From assembly GCA_020249265.1 (NCBI GenBank), contig JADCGA010000026.1, forward strand, positions 1 to 64,000: DNA of 64,000 nucleotides. The letters run 5' to 3'. The notes below the pieces were generated by a model that saw nothing but the letters and a program-made list of their open reading frames with translations, did not search any database and had not been told where the DNA came from. Source of the stretch: Roseomonas sp. Its GTDB lineage: Bacteria > Pseudomonadota > Alphaproteobacteria > Acetobacterales > Acetobacteraceae. This document shows, piece by piece, positions 1-8,822 of the stretch (position 1 is its first letter; the number at the start of each line of letters is the position of its first letter). Both the position numbers and the translations under genes were made by a program.

Positions 1-32
1 CAGAAAAATGATCGAGGAGCGATACAGAAGAC

Positions 33-272
33 ATGGGGGAGCCTCAAAGAATCGAGGTAGTCCATGAATCACCGTACGATGAACTTGGGAATCCCTGCTA
101 CTTTCAAGCGATTGCCCTGACGAGAGGCCATTTCCCGGGTGACGAGGCCGCGATGAAGCTGCTATACCTTGTTCTCAATCGAGCGGTCGAAGCATGGAAG
201 CGACCGCCGCGCGAGTGGTGCGAGGCCAAAACCCAGTTCGCCATCCTATTCGGCAATAGGTTCGTGGTCTGA
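33..272 (+). pseudogene. C-terminal remnant of an IS256-family (mutator) transposase
   Basis: The last 50 or so residues resemble the C-terminus of IS256-type DDE transposases: an LTRGHFPGDEAAMKLLYL segment followed by a W-rich stretch and a QFAILFGNRF ending. An in-frame TGA at 9-11 separates this frame from anything further upstream, and the first 27 residues do not look like transposase, so the catalytic DDE core is absent or out of frame. No terminal inverted repeat was recognised downstream before the methyltransferase gene ends at 300. It is most simply a decayed insertion-sequence end. The family call rests on recalled motif similarity, so confidence is moderate. Confidence 0.6.
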
Positions 273-299
273 TGAACGAAACTGATCTCGCGCACAAAA

Positions 300-977
300 T
301 TACTGATAGGCCCGCACGCTCAGCAGCGTGAAAATGCCGCCCGGCTGGCAGGGTTCCATTGCTTCCACGGTCACATCTTCCGGGTTCAGCAAATCACGCA
401 GCGCGAAATCCGGGTGCCAGCCCAGCCGGCGAGAAAGCGGCGCCATGGCGCGTTCAATCCACCAGCGCGGACCACCTTCCGCCGCGAAGTGATTGACGAA
501 CAGCATATGCCCGCCAGGCCGCACCACGCGCGACATTTCCGCATAAAGCCGGCGCGCATCGGGCACGACACTCGCGGTGAACATCGCAACGGCAATATCG
601 AAGGAAGAGTCTTCGAAGGCCATTTCTTCCGCGTTCATTTCAACCAAGCCGCGCACATGGGAAAGCTTGTCTTGCGCGACACGTTCATGGGCCTTGGCCA
701 ACATATCCCGCGACAGATCAATGCCAACCACCTGCAAATCGCGCCGGTAAAGCGGCAGCGCCAAGCCAGTGCCAACCCCCACTTCCAAAACGCGCGGACC
801 AGCGAGGCGATTGACAGCTTCCACCGCGCGCTTGCGCCCGAAAGCGGAAACGCCGCCAAAGACCAGATCATAAACCCCCGCCCAACGGCGATAGGCTTCG
901 CGCACGCTATCGGCATCCAGCGCTTCACGCGCGTGACCCCGTTCTTCCGCCACCTTTGCGAGACCGATATTTGCCAT
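300..977 (-). CDS. class I SAM-dependent methyltransferase, PmtA-like
   Basis: A 225-residue Rossmann-fold methyltransferase. Motif I (VLEVGVGTG) lies at residues 63-71, the acidic strand-2 end (GIDLS) at 85-89, and the post-motif region VVRPGGHMLFVNHF is typical of the Methyltransf_11/25 group. The N-terminal YRRWAGVYDLVFG signature and C-terminal region resemble the Rhodobacter/Sinorhizobium phosphatidylethanolamine N-methyltransferases, which turn PE into phosphatidylcholine at the inner membrane. The length fits that family. The start is an ATG with an AGGA-type ribosome site just upstream. It stands alone between the transposase remnant and an EamA transporter. A quinone or other small-molecule methyltransferase cannot be excluded without alignment. 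Confidence 0.75.
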   Translation of the reverse strand: MANIGLAKVAEERGHAREALDADSVREAYRRWAGVYDLVFGGVSAFGRKRAVEAVNRLAGPRVLEVGVGTGLALPLYRRDLQVVGIDLSRDMLAKAHERVAQDKLSHVRGLVEMNAEEMAFEDSSFDIAVAMFTASVVPDARRLYAEMSRVVRPGGHMLFVNHFAAEGGPRWWIERAMAPLSRRLGWHPDFALRDLLNPEDVTVEAMEPCQPGGIFTLLSVRAYQ

Positions 978-1089
978 TGGAGTCCTGATTCTCTGCGCCT
1001 GAATGCGAGGTCATGAACACCGCAAATAAGGTCTCGTCAATCTTTTTGCTAGGTTTTGGGATTGCAGGCCAAATCTGACACCAAATGTG

Positions 1090-1959
1090 TCAAGTCTTTC
1101 TGTCTTTGCCGGAGACCGCAACCAGCACCCCACTGATCGCGATCACAACCATGCCAAGCAGGGTAATGCCATCCGGTGCATCGCCAAAGACCAGCACGCC
1201 CGCCACCACCGCCCAGATCATCTGCGTATAGGAAAGCGGTGCCAGCAGGCTGGCCGGCGCACGCGCAAAGGCCAGAACCAAAAGCCCATGGGATGCACCG
1301 CCCAGCAGCCCCAGCAGCACCAAAGCCAACCAATCAAGCGCACTCGGCCAGACCCAAACAAAGGGTAGCGAGGCCGATGTCAGCAGCGTCGCCGCAAAAG
1401 ATGTATGCAGGATGGTTGTGCGGGTATCGTCCAAAGTGGCAAGTTTACGGGTCAGGATCTGATAGACGGCGAAAAGCGCGGCAGCACCGAGCGGTAGAAG
1501 CATGGCCCAATGTGCGGGCTCCCCGGCGAACAGAAAGGGCGGGCGGAGCAGGATCACCACGCCGGCAAAGCCAAGCCCCATGCCGAACCAGCGCCAGGGG
1601 CTGATCCGCTCATTCAGCCAGACCGCCGCCAGCGCCAAGGTGAAAAGCGGGGACGCAAAGCCCACCGCGGTCGCATCCGCGAGCGGGATATGCACAAGGG
1701 CCGAGGAGAACAGGAAATTGCAGGCCGCCAATAATAGGCTGCGAATGGTTTGCAGCCCAGGCGCGCGGGACCGCCAGGGGAGGCTGCCCGTAATCACCCG
1801 CATGGCGATGGTGACGGCGATAAAGCTGAACAGAAAGCGCGCCCACATGAGCTGCGGCACGGCGAAGCTGAGGGTCATCAGCTTGAGCAGCGTATCCATG
1901 GCGACAAACAGCGCCAGCGCCAAAAGCTGCAACAAGACGCCGGCAAGGACAGTATTCAT
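1090..1959 (-). CDS. DMT-superfamily EamA-type transporter
   Basis: A 289-residue, very hydrophobic protein with about ten predicted membrane spans arranged as two EamA repeats, the standard drug/metabolite transporter architecture. It starts with a long hydrophobic segment and contains a conserved P.....LMWARF stretch after the second span and a LAPLSYTQMIW segment in the second half, as in RhaT/YdcZ-like exporters. Such proteins sit in the inner membrane and usually export amino acids, nucleosides or other metabolites; the substrate cannot be told from sequence. It ends inside a small dyad (1076-1092). Its start lies just downstream of the gcrA terminator, so it probably has its own promoter in 1960-1987. 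Confidence 0.85.
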   Translation of the reverse strand: MNTVLAGVLLQLLALALFVAMDTLLKLMTLSFAVPQLMWARFLFSFIAVTIAMRVITGSLPWRSRAPGLQTIRSLLLAACNFLFSSALVHIPLADATAVGFASPLFTLALAAVWLNERISPWRWFGMGLGFAGVVILLRPPFLFAGEPAHWAMLLPLGAAALFAVYQILTRKLATLDDTRTTILHTSFAATLLTSASLPFVWVWPSALDWLALVLLGLLGGASHGLLVLAFARAPASLLAPLSYTQMIWAVVAGVLVFGDAPDGITLLGMVVIAISGVLVAVSGKDRKT

Positions 1960-1987
1960 GGCCGCCCTGTAGCCCGGTTGCTCGCAT

Positions 1988-2022
1988 AAAAAAACGGGAT
2001 GACTGCAAGGCAGTCACCCCGT
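1988..2022 (-). terminator. Rho-independent terminator of gcrA
   Basis: Read on the minus strand, a 13-bp stem (one G-T wobble) with a three-base loop at 1994-2022 is followed directly by six to seven T residues (1988-1993). It lies 22 bases past the gcrA stop codon and before the EamA transporter start, so it insulates gcrA from the downstream gene. Confidence 0.85.
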
Positions 2023-2044
2023 CTTGCGTATATGAGGAAAGGTC

Positions 2045-2548
2045 TCAGGCCGCGTCTTCGCGGCGTTCCTTCTCGCGCGGCTTCACATAGGCAATGGCGG
2101 CATGTTCCGCGCAATAGGGCTTGCCGGACATGGGATCGCCCTCACAGAAGCGGAATTCCGGGGTGCCGGGCTCCCCGATCGGCCAGCAGCAGGTCCGGGA
2201 CCCACCAAGGCGCGGGCGCGGTGGCGCTGGGTTGCGGATGGCGGCTGGGGGCGGGGCCACCAGCACCACCGGCGCGGCTTGCGGGGACGGGGCCTGCGGG
2301 CGCATGACCGGCGCGCTTGGCATTGGCCGGGCCACAGGCGCCTGACGGGGTGGGCGCGGGCTTGGCGTGGTGCGCCTTTCCTGCGGGTCACGCCGGATCG
2401 GGCTTGGCCGAGATGACAGGTTCAACCGATGCGCCTTGCCCACCACGGCATTTTTTGAAATGCCCATGCGGCGACCGATTTCCGCCGTCGAAAGCCCTTC
2501 GGCCCAGAAGGCGCGCAGCCGCTCAATCGCTTCTTGCGTCCAATCCAT
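2045..2548 (-). CDS. gcrA: GcrA cell-cycle transcriptional regulator
   Basis: A 167-residue GcrA homologue. In Caulobacter this protein binds RNA polymerase sigma-70 and stimulates promoters carrying methylated GANTC sites, partnering CcrM and CtrA in the alphaproteobacterial cell cycle. The N-terminal helix-turn-helix (WTQEAIERLRAFWAEGLS, then ISKNAVVGKAHRL) and the C-terminal sigma-binding block with CCWPIGEPG, FCEGDP and PYCAEH are both present. The middle is a long Pro/Ala/Arg-rich linker (about residues 50-115), longer than in many homologues. The ATG at 2548 is chosen because the family begins MDWT and an AGGGGGG ribosome site precedes it; a longer frame to 2611 adds 21 non-conserved residues. 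A strong terminator follows. Confidence 0.95.
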   Translation of the reverse strand: MDWTQEAIERLRAFWAEGLSTAEIGRRMGISKNAVVGKAHRLNLSSRPSPIRRDPQERRTTPSPRPPRQAPVARPMPSAPVMRPQAPSPQAAPVVLVAPPPAAIRNPAPPRPRLGGSRTCCWPIGEPGTPEFRFCEGDPMSGKPYCAEHAAIAYVKPREKERREDAA

Positions 2549-2737
2549 GAAGAACCCCCCTTTGATCTCCCCAACACAAGATACGGTAGGGAAAAGGGGG
2601 CGGACACACAAGTTCTATGAAGCGTCGCGCCAAAGAAATCTGTGGAAAACCCCCGATTCGCCCTTGTCAGCGGGGCTCTTGGGGGCTCCGATGGGGCATG
2701 GGGACATGCTTTTCAGGTGCGACTCGGCGGCTTTCCC

Positions 2738-4051
2738 GTGACTAGCGGGGCAGGGCGCCTGCGCCAAATCCTCGCCCTTGCGGCGCCAACCAGCTTGCTG
2801 GCGGCAACGCAGGTGGTTGCGCAATTGATCGAGCCCTGGCTCGCGGCGCGGCAGGGCCAGGCGGCTTTGGCGGGCTGGGCGGTGGTGCTGCCCTTCACAC
2901 TGCTGCTTTCCCAAATGTCGGCCGGCGCCATGGGGGGCGGTGTGGTCTCCGCCATTGCGCGCGCCTTGGGCGGCGGGAAGCGCGATGAAGCGGCGGCGCT
3001 GGCGGCCCATGCGCTGATTATCGCCTGTGCGGGTGCGGCGCTTTTCGCCCTGCCTTTTCTGTTGTTTCCGCGCGCGATCCTGGGCCTGATCGGCGGCGCG
3101 GGGGCGGCGGAAGCAGGCGCTGCCTATGCCGCCTGGACCTTTGGTGCCGGCGCTCTGCCGGCCTGGATGGCCAATACCTTGGCGTCCATCCTGCGCGGTG
3201 GCGGGCGACATGCCCTGGCGGCGCGGGGTGTAGTGGGGGGGTGGTTGATCTTCCCGCCACTCGCCTGGCTGTTCATGGAACCGCTCGGGCTCGGCTTGCC
3301 CGGCGCCGGCGTGGCCTTCGCGCTCAGTATGACTGCTTCCGCGCTGATCATGGCCTTTGTGGTGCTGCGCGGCGGTGCCGGGTTTGTGCCGGATTTTCGC
3401 GCGCCGCTCAGCCGCGCGCTGTTTGGGCGCATTCTGGCGGTGGGGCTGGTTGCCTGCGTGATGGCAACGCTGGCCAATCTGGCCACCATCCTGGTCACGG
3501 CGCGCATCGCCGCTTTCGGCCCGGCGGCGATTGCGGCCTATGGCATTTCAGCGCGCATGGAATTCCTGATGATCCCGCTGGCTTTTGGCATAGGCTCCGC
3601 GCTCACGGCCCTGGTCGGGCGGGCGGTTGGCGCGGGCGATTGGGATGAGGCGCGGCGCATCGCCTGGACTGGCGGCGCTTTGGCCTTTGCGGTCACGGGC
3701 GTGATCGGCTTTGGCATCGCCCTTTTCCCCGCCCAAGTGGCGGCGGCCTTTGCCAGTGACGCTGCCGTGGCGGCGATTGCGACCGAGGCACTGGGCATCA
3801 TCGGCTGGGCCTTGCCTGGTTTCGGCCTGGGCATGGCGCTTTACTTCGCCGCCATGGGTGCAGGGCGGATGCGCTGGCCGGTGCTGGCAGCAGTCACCCG
3901 TGTGGGGCTTGCGGTGCTGGGCGGTGCCTTGCTGATGGATGTGGCGGGGCTTGGGCTCACGGGCCAATTCATTGCGGTGGCGCTTGGCATCACTGCTTAT
4001 GGGCTGATGTGCGCGCTTGCCGTGCGGCCCGAGGTTTGGCCAGGGCGCTGA
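2738..4051 (+). CDS. MATE-family efflux transporter
   Basis: About 437 residues with roughly twelve membrane spans in two repeats. The opening ILALAAPTSLLAATQVVAQLIEPWL matches the first MATE helix, and a second-half segment (LMIPLAFGIGSALTALVGRAVGAG) matches the corresponding conserved region of the second repeat. Family members export cationic drugs or metabolites using Na+ or H+ gradients. The start is uncertain: the frame is open from a GTG at 2642, with further GTGs at 2717 and 2738. I prefer 2738 because residues before it lack MATE character and would run into the divergent gcrA promoter region. No convincing ribosome site marks any of the three. The protein is Ala/Gly-rich. Confidence 0.85.
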   Translation: MTSGAGRLRQILALAAPTSLLAATQVVAQLIEPWLAARQGQAALAGWAVVLPFTLLLSQMSAGAMGGGVVSAIARALGGGKRDEAAALAAHALIIACAGAALFALPFLLFPRAILGLIGGAGAAEAGAAYAAWTFGAGALPAWMANTLASILRGGGRHALAARGVVGGWLIFPPLAWLFMEPLGLGLPGAGVAFALSMTASALIMAFVVLRGGAGFVPDFRAPLSRALFGRILAVGLVACVMATLANLATILVTARIAAFGPAAIAAYGISARMEFLMIPLAFGIGSALTALVGRAVGAGDWDEARRIAWTGGALAFAVTGVIGFGIALFPAQVAAAFASDAAVAAIATEALGIIGWALPGFGLGMALYFAAMGAGRMRWPVLAAVTRVGLAVLGGALLMDVAGLGLTGQFIAVALGITAYGLMCALAVRPEVWPGR

Positions 4052-4075
4052 AACAGCCTTTCACAGCAAGGCACT

Positions 4076-4105
4076 AGCGCCCCACCCCTTCACGCGCGGG
4101 GCGCT
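4076..4105. other. hairpin in the MATE-alaS intergenic region
   Basis: An exact 8-bp inverted repeat (AGCGCCCC with GGGGCGCT) spans a 14-base loop, 25 bases after the MATE stop and 49 bases before the alaS ATG. No T-run follows on the plus strand, so it is not a standard intrinsic terminator. It could be a Rho-assisted end or an alaS leader structure. No T-box-like element was seen. Confidence 0.3.
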
Positions 4106-4153
4106 GCGCGCTACCTCTCCGCACTTCGAAAACGCGGACCCGATGGGCGAAAC

Positions 4154-6802
4154 ATGACCAGCAGCAATGATATTCGTGCGACCTTCCTGGATTACTTCCG
4201 TCGCAATGGCCATGAGGTGGTGGAAAGCAGCCCGCTGGTGCCGCGCAATGATCCCACGCTAATGTTCGCCAATTCCGGCATGGTGCAGTTCAAGAATGTC
4301 TTCACCGGCCAGGAAAAGCGCCCCTATTCCCGCGCCACCACGGCACAAAAATCCGTCCGTGCCGGGGGCAAGCACAATGATTTGGACAATGTCGGCTATA
4401 CCGCGCGCCATCACACGTTTTTCGAAATGCTCGGCAATTTCTCCTTCGGCGATTACTTCAAGGACCAGGCCATCCCCTATGCCTGGGAATTGCTGACTAA
4501 GGATTTCGCGCTGCCCAAGGACCGGCTGCTGGTGACCGTCTATTCGGAAGATGAAGACGCTGCCGATATCTGGAAAAAGGTCGCGGGGATCGGCGATGAT
4601 CGCATCATCCGCATCCCGACTTCCGACAATTTCTGGCGCATGGGCGATACCGGTCCCTGCGGCCCCTGTTCCGAGATTTTCTTCGACCATGGCGACAAGA
4701 TTTTCGGCGGCCCGCCCGGCAGCGCCGATCAGGATGGGGATCGCTTCATCGAAATCTGGAACCTGGTTTTCATGCAGTTCCTGGAAGAACCCGCCGGCAC
4801 GCGTAATCCTCTACCACGGCCTTCCATTGATACCGGCATGGGGCTGGAACGCTTCGCCGCCATTCTGCAAGGCAAGCACGATAATTACGACACGGACACT
4901 TTGCGCGCGATCATCCTGGCAAGTGCGGAAGCGACCAGCCAAGACCCTGATGGCCCGTTCCGGTCGAGCCACCGCGTGGTGGCAGACCATTTGCGCGCTG
5001 GCGCCTTTCTGATTGCCGATGGCGTCCTGCCTTCCAATGAAGGCCGTGGCTATGTGCTGCGCCGCATCCTGCGCCGCGCCATGCGGCACGCCCATATGAT
5101 GGGATCGCGTGAGCCCTTGATGCATCGCATCCTGCCTTCGCTGATCCGGCAAATGGGCACGGCCTATCCGGAATTAGTGCGCGCTGAGGGGCTGATTTCT
5201 GAAACGCTCCGGCTTGAGGAAACGCGCTTCCGGTCCCTGCTGGAACGCGGCCTGCACCTTTTGGCTGAAGAAACCGGCAAGCTTGGGTCAAACCAGACCC
5301 TGCCTGGCGATATCGCTTTCCGCTTGTATGATACCTTCGGTTTTCCCTTGGACCTGACGCAGGATGCTTTGCGCGGAGAAGGCCGCGCGGTGGATGTGGA
5401 AGGCTTCAACGCCGCCATGGCCGAACAGAAGCGCCGCGCCCGCGCGGCCTGGGCCGGCAGCGGTGAAGCGGCGACCGAGAGCCTCTGGTTCGATGTGCAA
5501 GAAAAGATCGGCGCCAGCGAATTCCTCGGCTATTCCACCGAAGTCGCGGAAGGCGAGATCACCGCGCTGGTGGTGGATGGCAAGGTGGTGGATCACGCCG
5601 CGGTGGGCACCGAAGTTGCGGTGCTGCTGAACCAAACGCCATTTTATGCCGAAAGCGGTGGCCAGGTGGGTGATACGGGCGTGATTGTCGCGGGTGATGC
5701 CTGCCGGATTGAAATCCGTGATACGCAAAAGAAGCTCGGCAATCTTTTCGTACATCTGGGCAAAGTTGTGCATGGCGAAGCCAAGCCCGGCATGGCGGTG
5801 AGTGCGACGGTGGAGCATGCGCGCCGGTCCAATATCCGCGCGCATCATTCAGCGACGCATTTGTTGCATGAGGCTTTGCGCCGGCGTTTGGGCACGCATG
5901 TCGCGCAGAAGGGCAGCTTGAATGCGCCGGATCGGCTGCGCTTTGATGTCTCCCACAATAAGCCCATGGAAGCCGAAGAACTCGCCTGGGTGGAGGCGGA
6001 GGTGAATGCCCGCATTCGCGAGAATGCCGAGGTAATTACGCGGTTGATGACACCAGAGGCAGCGGTGGAAGCCGGCGCCATGGCGCTGTTTGGTGAAAAA
6101 TACGGCGAAGAAGTGCGCGTGGTCGGCATGGGCCATGACCCGGCAGCGACCGACAAGCACGGCGTTTATTCGCTGGAACTTTGCGGCGGGACGCATGTGA
6201 AGCGCACCGGCGATATCGGCCTGTTCAAGATCATTGCCGAAGGCGCGGTGAGTGCCGGGGTGCGGCGCGTGGAAGCCGTGACGGGTGATGCTGCGCTGGC
6301 GTACATCAATGAAATGGAAGAAAGCCTGACGGCGGCGGCGGCTGTTTTGAAGGCGCAGCCGGGCGAATTGGCCGGGCGCATCGCGGCGCTGGTTGAAGAA
6401 CGCCGCAAGCTGGAACGCGATGTGGCGGAGCTGCGCAAGAAGCTCGCGACCGGCGGCGGCGGGGCGGAGATTGAGGAAGTGGCCGGGCTACGGCTTTCGC
6501 TGCGCGACCTTGGCGAAGTGCCGCCGCGCGATTTGAAGGGCCTGGCTGAAGCCATTTTGAAGGGTGGCACGGCGGATGTTGTCGCGCTGATCAGTACGGC
6601 TGAGGGTAAGGCGAGTATTGTTGTTGCGGTGGCGGAAACCGCCAAGGGCCGCGCCGATGCGGTGGCTTTGGTGCGCGCTGCTTCGGCGGCTGTCGGCGGC
6701 AAGGGCGGTGGCGGGCGGCCCGATATGGCTCAGGCTGGCGGGCCGGATGCCGCCAATGCGGCAGAAGCGCTCGCGGCGGTGAAGGCGGCTTTGGCGGGGT
6801 AG
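4154..6802 (+). CDS. alaS: alanyl-tRNA synthetase
   Basis: At 882 residues this is a full-length class II AlaRS, charging tRNA-Ala in the cytoplasm. In order it shows: the class II core starting at [22 protein letters not shown] with [16 protein letters not shown]; the tRNA-recognition middle domain; the editing domain with [11 protein letters not shown] near residue 565 and the zinc ligand block CGGTHV near residue 677; a coiled region rich in Glu/Arg/Leu (about 715-760); and the C-Ala domain ending in [16 protein letters not shown]. All catalytic and editing signatures look intact. The ATG at 4154 matches the family start. In many bacteria recA sits just upstream of alaS; here a MATE exporter does. 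Confidence 0.98.
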   Translation: MTSSNDIRATFLDYFRRNGHEVVESSPLVPRNDPTLMFANSGMVQFKNVFTGQEKRPYSRATTAQKSVRAGGKHNDLDNVGYTARHHTFFEMLGNFSFGDYFKDQAIPYAWELLTKDFALPKDRLLVTVYSEDEDAADIWKKVAGIGDDRIIRIPTSDNFWRMGDTGPCGPCSEIFFDHGDKIFGGPPGSADQDGDRFIEIWNLVFMQFLEEPAGTRNPLPRPSIDTGMGLERFAAILQGKHDNYDTDTLRAIILASAEATSQDPDGPFRSSHRVVADHLRAGAFLIADGVLPSNEGRGYVLRRILRRAMRHAHMMGSREPLMHRILPSLIRQMGTAYPELVRAEGLISETLRLEETRFRSLLERGLHLLAEETGKLGSNQTLPGDIAFRLYDTFGFPLDLTQDALRGEGRAVDVEGFNAAMAEQKRRARAAWAGSGEAATESLWFDVQEKIGASEFLGYSTEVAEGEITALVVDGKVVDHAAVGTEVAVLLNQTPFYAESGGQVGDTGVIVAGDACRIEIRDTQKKLGNLFVHLGKVVHGEAKPGMAVSATVEHARRSNIRAHHSATHLLHEALRRRLGTHVAQKGSLNAPDRLRFDVSHNKPMEAEELAWVEAEVNARIRENAEVITRLMTPEAAVEAGAMALFGEKYGEEVRVVGMGHDPAATDKHGVYSLELCGGTHVKRTGDIGLFKIIAEGAVSAGVRRVEAVTGDAALAYINEMEESLTAAAAVLKAQPGELAGRIAALVEERRKLERDVAELRKKLATGGGGAEIEEVAGLRLSLRDLGEVPPRDLKGLAEAILKGGTADVVALISTAEGKASIVVAVAETAKGRADAVALVRAASAAVGGKGGGGRPDMAQAGGPDAANAAEALAAVKAALAG

Positions 6803-6828
6803 GCTTTCGGGCCTGGGCCTTTCGCGCA

Positions 6829-7428
6829 ATGACCGATCTTCGGATAGGGATTGACCTGTCGCATGCCGAGCGTGCGGCCATGGCGATGCGCGAGAGGCTG
6901 ATCGCGCTCCGCACAAAGTATGACCTCGGCGCCTATGAATATTGCAAGGAGGTCAGCATAGCGCCGACGGTGCTTCCTTACAGCCATCCGATAATCAGGC
7001 TGAACACTGCCTTGTTCACTGAGACTGCCTTGCTCGCAACCTATATCCACGAGCAGATGCATTGGTATCTGACGTGGTATTCCCACAAGCATACCGACCA
7101 GTGGCGCGCGATATGGGAAGCACTCGAACAACGCTATCCTGATCCGCCCACCGGGCGCGGCGAAGGCGCTGATACGCTTTCCTCAACGCATCTGCACCTG
7201 ATCGTGAATTGGCTGGAAATTGAGGCGCTCGGTAGCCTTATTGGCGCGCAAGCCGCGAAGGAGCATGTCGCGAATCTGCATTACTATCGCTGGATTTATG
7301 CAAGCGTCCTACGAGACTGGCAGGCATTGAGGGAGCTTTACACTTCTCATCATCTGGTGCCAATCCTCCCGGCCCATGACATGAGCCCGGAGGATCTTGC
7401 GCTTGCAGCGCGGATGAAAGAGGCGTGA
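6829..7428 (+). CDS. uncharacterised protein with HExxH zinc-protease-like motif
   Basis: A 199-residue protein I do not recognise. Residues 74-78 read HEQMH inside a helix-like stretch (LLATYIHEQMHWYLTW), matching the zincin metallopeptidase HExxH consensus. A candidate third ligand is Glu in the NWLEIEALG segment about 55 residues later, where gluzincins place their glutamate. It lacks a signal peptide and membrane spans, so a cytoplasmic location is likely. It starts 26 bases after alaS on the same strand and could be co-transcribed. Its base composition and codon use look less GC-biased than its neighbours, hinting at transfer. Function is unknown; the metal site is inference from the motif alone. 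Confidence 0.65.
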   Translation: MTDLRIGIDLSHAERAAMAMRERLIALRTKYDLGAYEYCKEVSIAPTVLPYSHPIIRLNTALFTETALLATYIHEQMHWYLTWYSHKHTDQWRAIWEALEQRYPDPPTGRGEGADTLSSTHLHLIVNWLEIEALGSLIGAQAAKEHVANLHYYRWIYASVLRDWQALRELYTSHHLVPILPAHDMSPEDLALAARMKEA

Positions 7429-7444
7429 GAAAGGCGAAGCCGCC

Positions 7445-7747
7445 TCACATCTCACAAAGCGTGAGCGTGCGGCCTTCGATCAGCGCCGCATAGGCATCGC
7501 GCACCTTGGCAAGGCGCGGGTTCTTGGTGTGCACATCAACCGCCGCGCGATCCTGATAAACCTCGCACAGCATGACGCGGCTTTTGTCATGCGCTCCATC
7601 CTTGTCGAGCGGTTGCAGCACATCAAAGCGCTCGCAGCCCGGTTCTTCCTGCAGCGTCAGGCGGGCATGTTCGCGGATGATCGCGTCAAAGGCCGCGTGC
7701 TGGCCTTCCTTGATCTTGAATTCAACGGCGATGGCGATTTTGGGCAT
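7445..7747 (-). CDS. putative quinol monooxygenase (ABM domain)
   Basis: A 100-residue single-domain antibiotic-biosynthesis-monooxygenase fold protein, resembling YgiN/LsrG-type small enzymes that act as dimers without cofactors or isomerise small substrates. Visible features are the opening strand VEFKIKEGQHAAFDAIIREHARLTLQEEPGCERFDVLQ and the paired helix DRAAVDVHTKNPRLAKV, which carries the family's conserved His. It lies 33 bases downstream of the DapA-like gene on the same strand, so the two are probably one transcript. This suggests a catabolic or detoxifying role for an intermediate of the same pathway. The substrate is unknown. Confidence 0.8.
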   Translation of the reverse strand: MPKIAIAVEFKIKEGQHAAFDAIIREHARLTLQEEPGCERFDVLQPLDKDGAHDKSRVMLCEVYQDRAAVDVHTKNPRLAKVRDAYAALIEGRTLTLCEM

Positions 7748-7780
7748 TGGGTATCCTCCTGTTTGTAAAACTTGTGATGG

Positions 7781-8704
7781 TTAGGGAAGTTTGGCGCCGC
7801 CGCGTGCTTGCAGGCGCGCCAGCAGGTAATCAATCTCCGCCGTGGTTTCCGGCGAAAGCTTGGGGCCGGGCGCGCGCAAAGCCGCATGGGCTATAATGCC
7901 GCGCCGCGCCAGTATGTGCTTGCGGATGGCAAGGCCAAGGCCCGGCTGCAATTCGCTGCGGATCAAAGGCAGATGAAGATCAAAGGCATCCTGCGCCGCG
8001 TCGCGCTTGCCCTCCGCCATCAGCGCAATCACTTGGGCCAGCATTTCCGGGAAGGCATAGCCGGTCATGATGCCATCCGCGCCGCGCCCCAATTCTTCAG
8101 GCAGGAATTGCCCGCCATTGCCGCCGAGGATGCTGATGCGCGGCATCTTGCCTTCTGCTTCCATGCGGCGGATGGCGGAAAGCTTATCAAGCCCAGGATA
8201 ATCTTCGGCCTTCAGCATCACCAGGCGCGGGTCAGCGGCGGCGCGCGCCACCATGCCAGCGCTGATATGAATGCCGGTCAGTTGCGGAAAATCCTGCAAT
8301 ACAAAGGGCGCATCGCCCACCGTATCCATGGCCTGCATGATGTAGGACAGCACCGCATCATCGCCCTTAAGGCCAGGTGCCGGCGCCACCATGATGCCCG
8401 CCGCCCCCAGATCAAGCGCGCCCTGCGCCACAGCGCGCATGCTGGCGAAACCAGGCGCCGAGGCACCCACCACCACCGGCACGCGCCCCGCCACGCGGTT
8501 GATCACGCGCTTGACGAAGCTGATCGCTTCTTCCTGATCGAGCTTCGGCGCTTCACCCATTACGCCAAGCAGCGTCAGGCCACTGGCGCCGGCAGCCAGA
8601 AAGGCATCGGTCATGCGATCCGCGCTGGCCAGATCAAGCGCGCCACCGGGCAGGAAGGGCGTGGGCGCAATAACGAAAACGCCCTTGGCATTTCTGGTGA
8701 GCAT
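7781..8704 (-). CDS. dihydrodipicolinate synthase-family aldolase/lyase
   Basis: A 307-residue class I aldolase of the DapA/NAL family with a TIM barrel. The start region GVFVIAPTPFLPGGALD and the nucleotide-less GVMGEAPKL loop match the family. The Schiff-base lysine is predicted at K165 (VMLKAEDYP). The active-site YNxP-type Tyr segment is replaced by SYIMQAMDTVG/FVLQDFPQ, so this is unlikely to be the lysine-pathway DapA and fits the catabolic subgroup. The ATG at 8704 has a GAGGA ribosome site; a longer frame to 8785 lacks family similarity. It is divergent from the amidohydrolase gene and precedes the ABM gene, so the three may degrade one substrate, perhaps a lactone or keto acid (inference). 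Confidence 0.82.
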   Translation of the reverse strand: MLTRNAKGVFVIAPTPFLPGGALDLASADRMTDAFLAAGASGLTLLGVMGEAPKLDQEEAISFVKRVINRVAGRVPVVVGASAPGFASMRAVAQGALDLGAAGIMVAPAPGLKGDDAVLSYIMQAMDTVGDAPFVLQDFPQLTGIHISAGMVARAAADPRLVMLKAEDYPGLDKLSAIRRMEAEGKMPRISILGGNGGQFLPEELGRGADGIMTGYAFPEMLAQVIALMAEGKRDAAQDAFDLHLPLIRSELQPGLGLAIRKHILARRGIIAHAALRAPGPKLSPETTAEIDYLLARLQARGGAKLP

Positions 8705-8822
8705 GGAAGGGTCCTCAGATGTTGCCCAGACCATAGAACAAGCAGCCAGCCTCGCCCAGGCTTGACGCTTGGCGTAAAGCGCCATCCCATGGCGGATAAA
8801 GCCACACGGTCAGGAACACGCC

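Noticed and set aside
1076-1092. Dyad TGACAC-N5-GTGTCA at the end of the EamA transporter gene
   Set aside because: The stem is AT-rich and short, overlaps the stop codon and has only a weak T-tail, so I do not call it a terminator.
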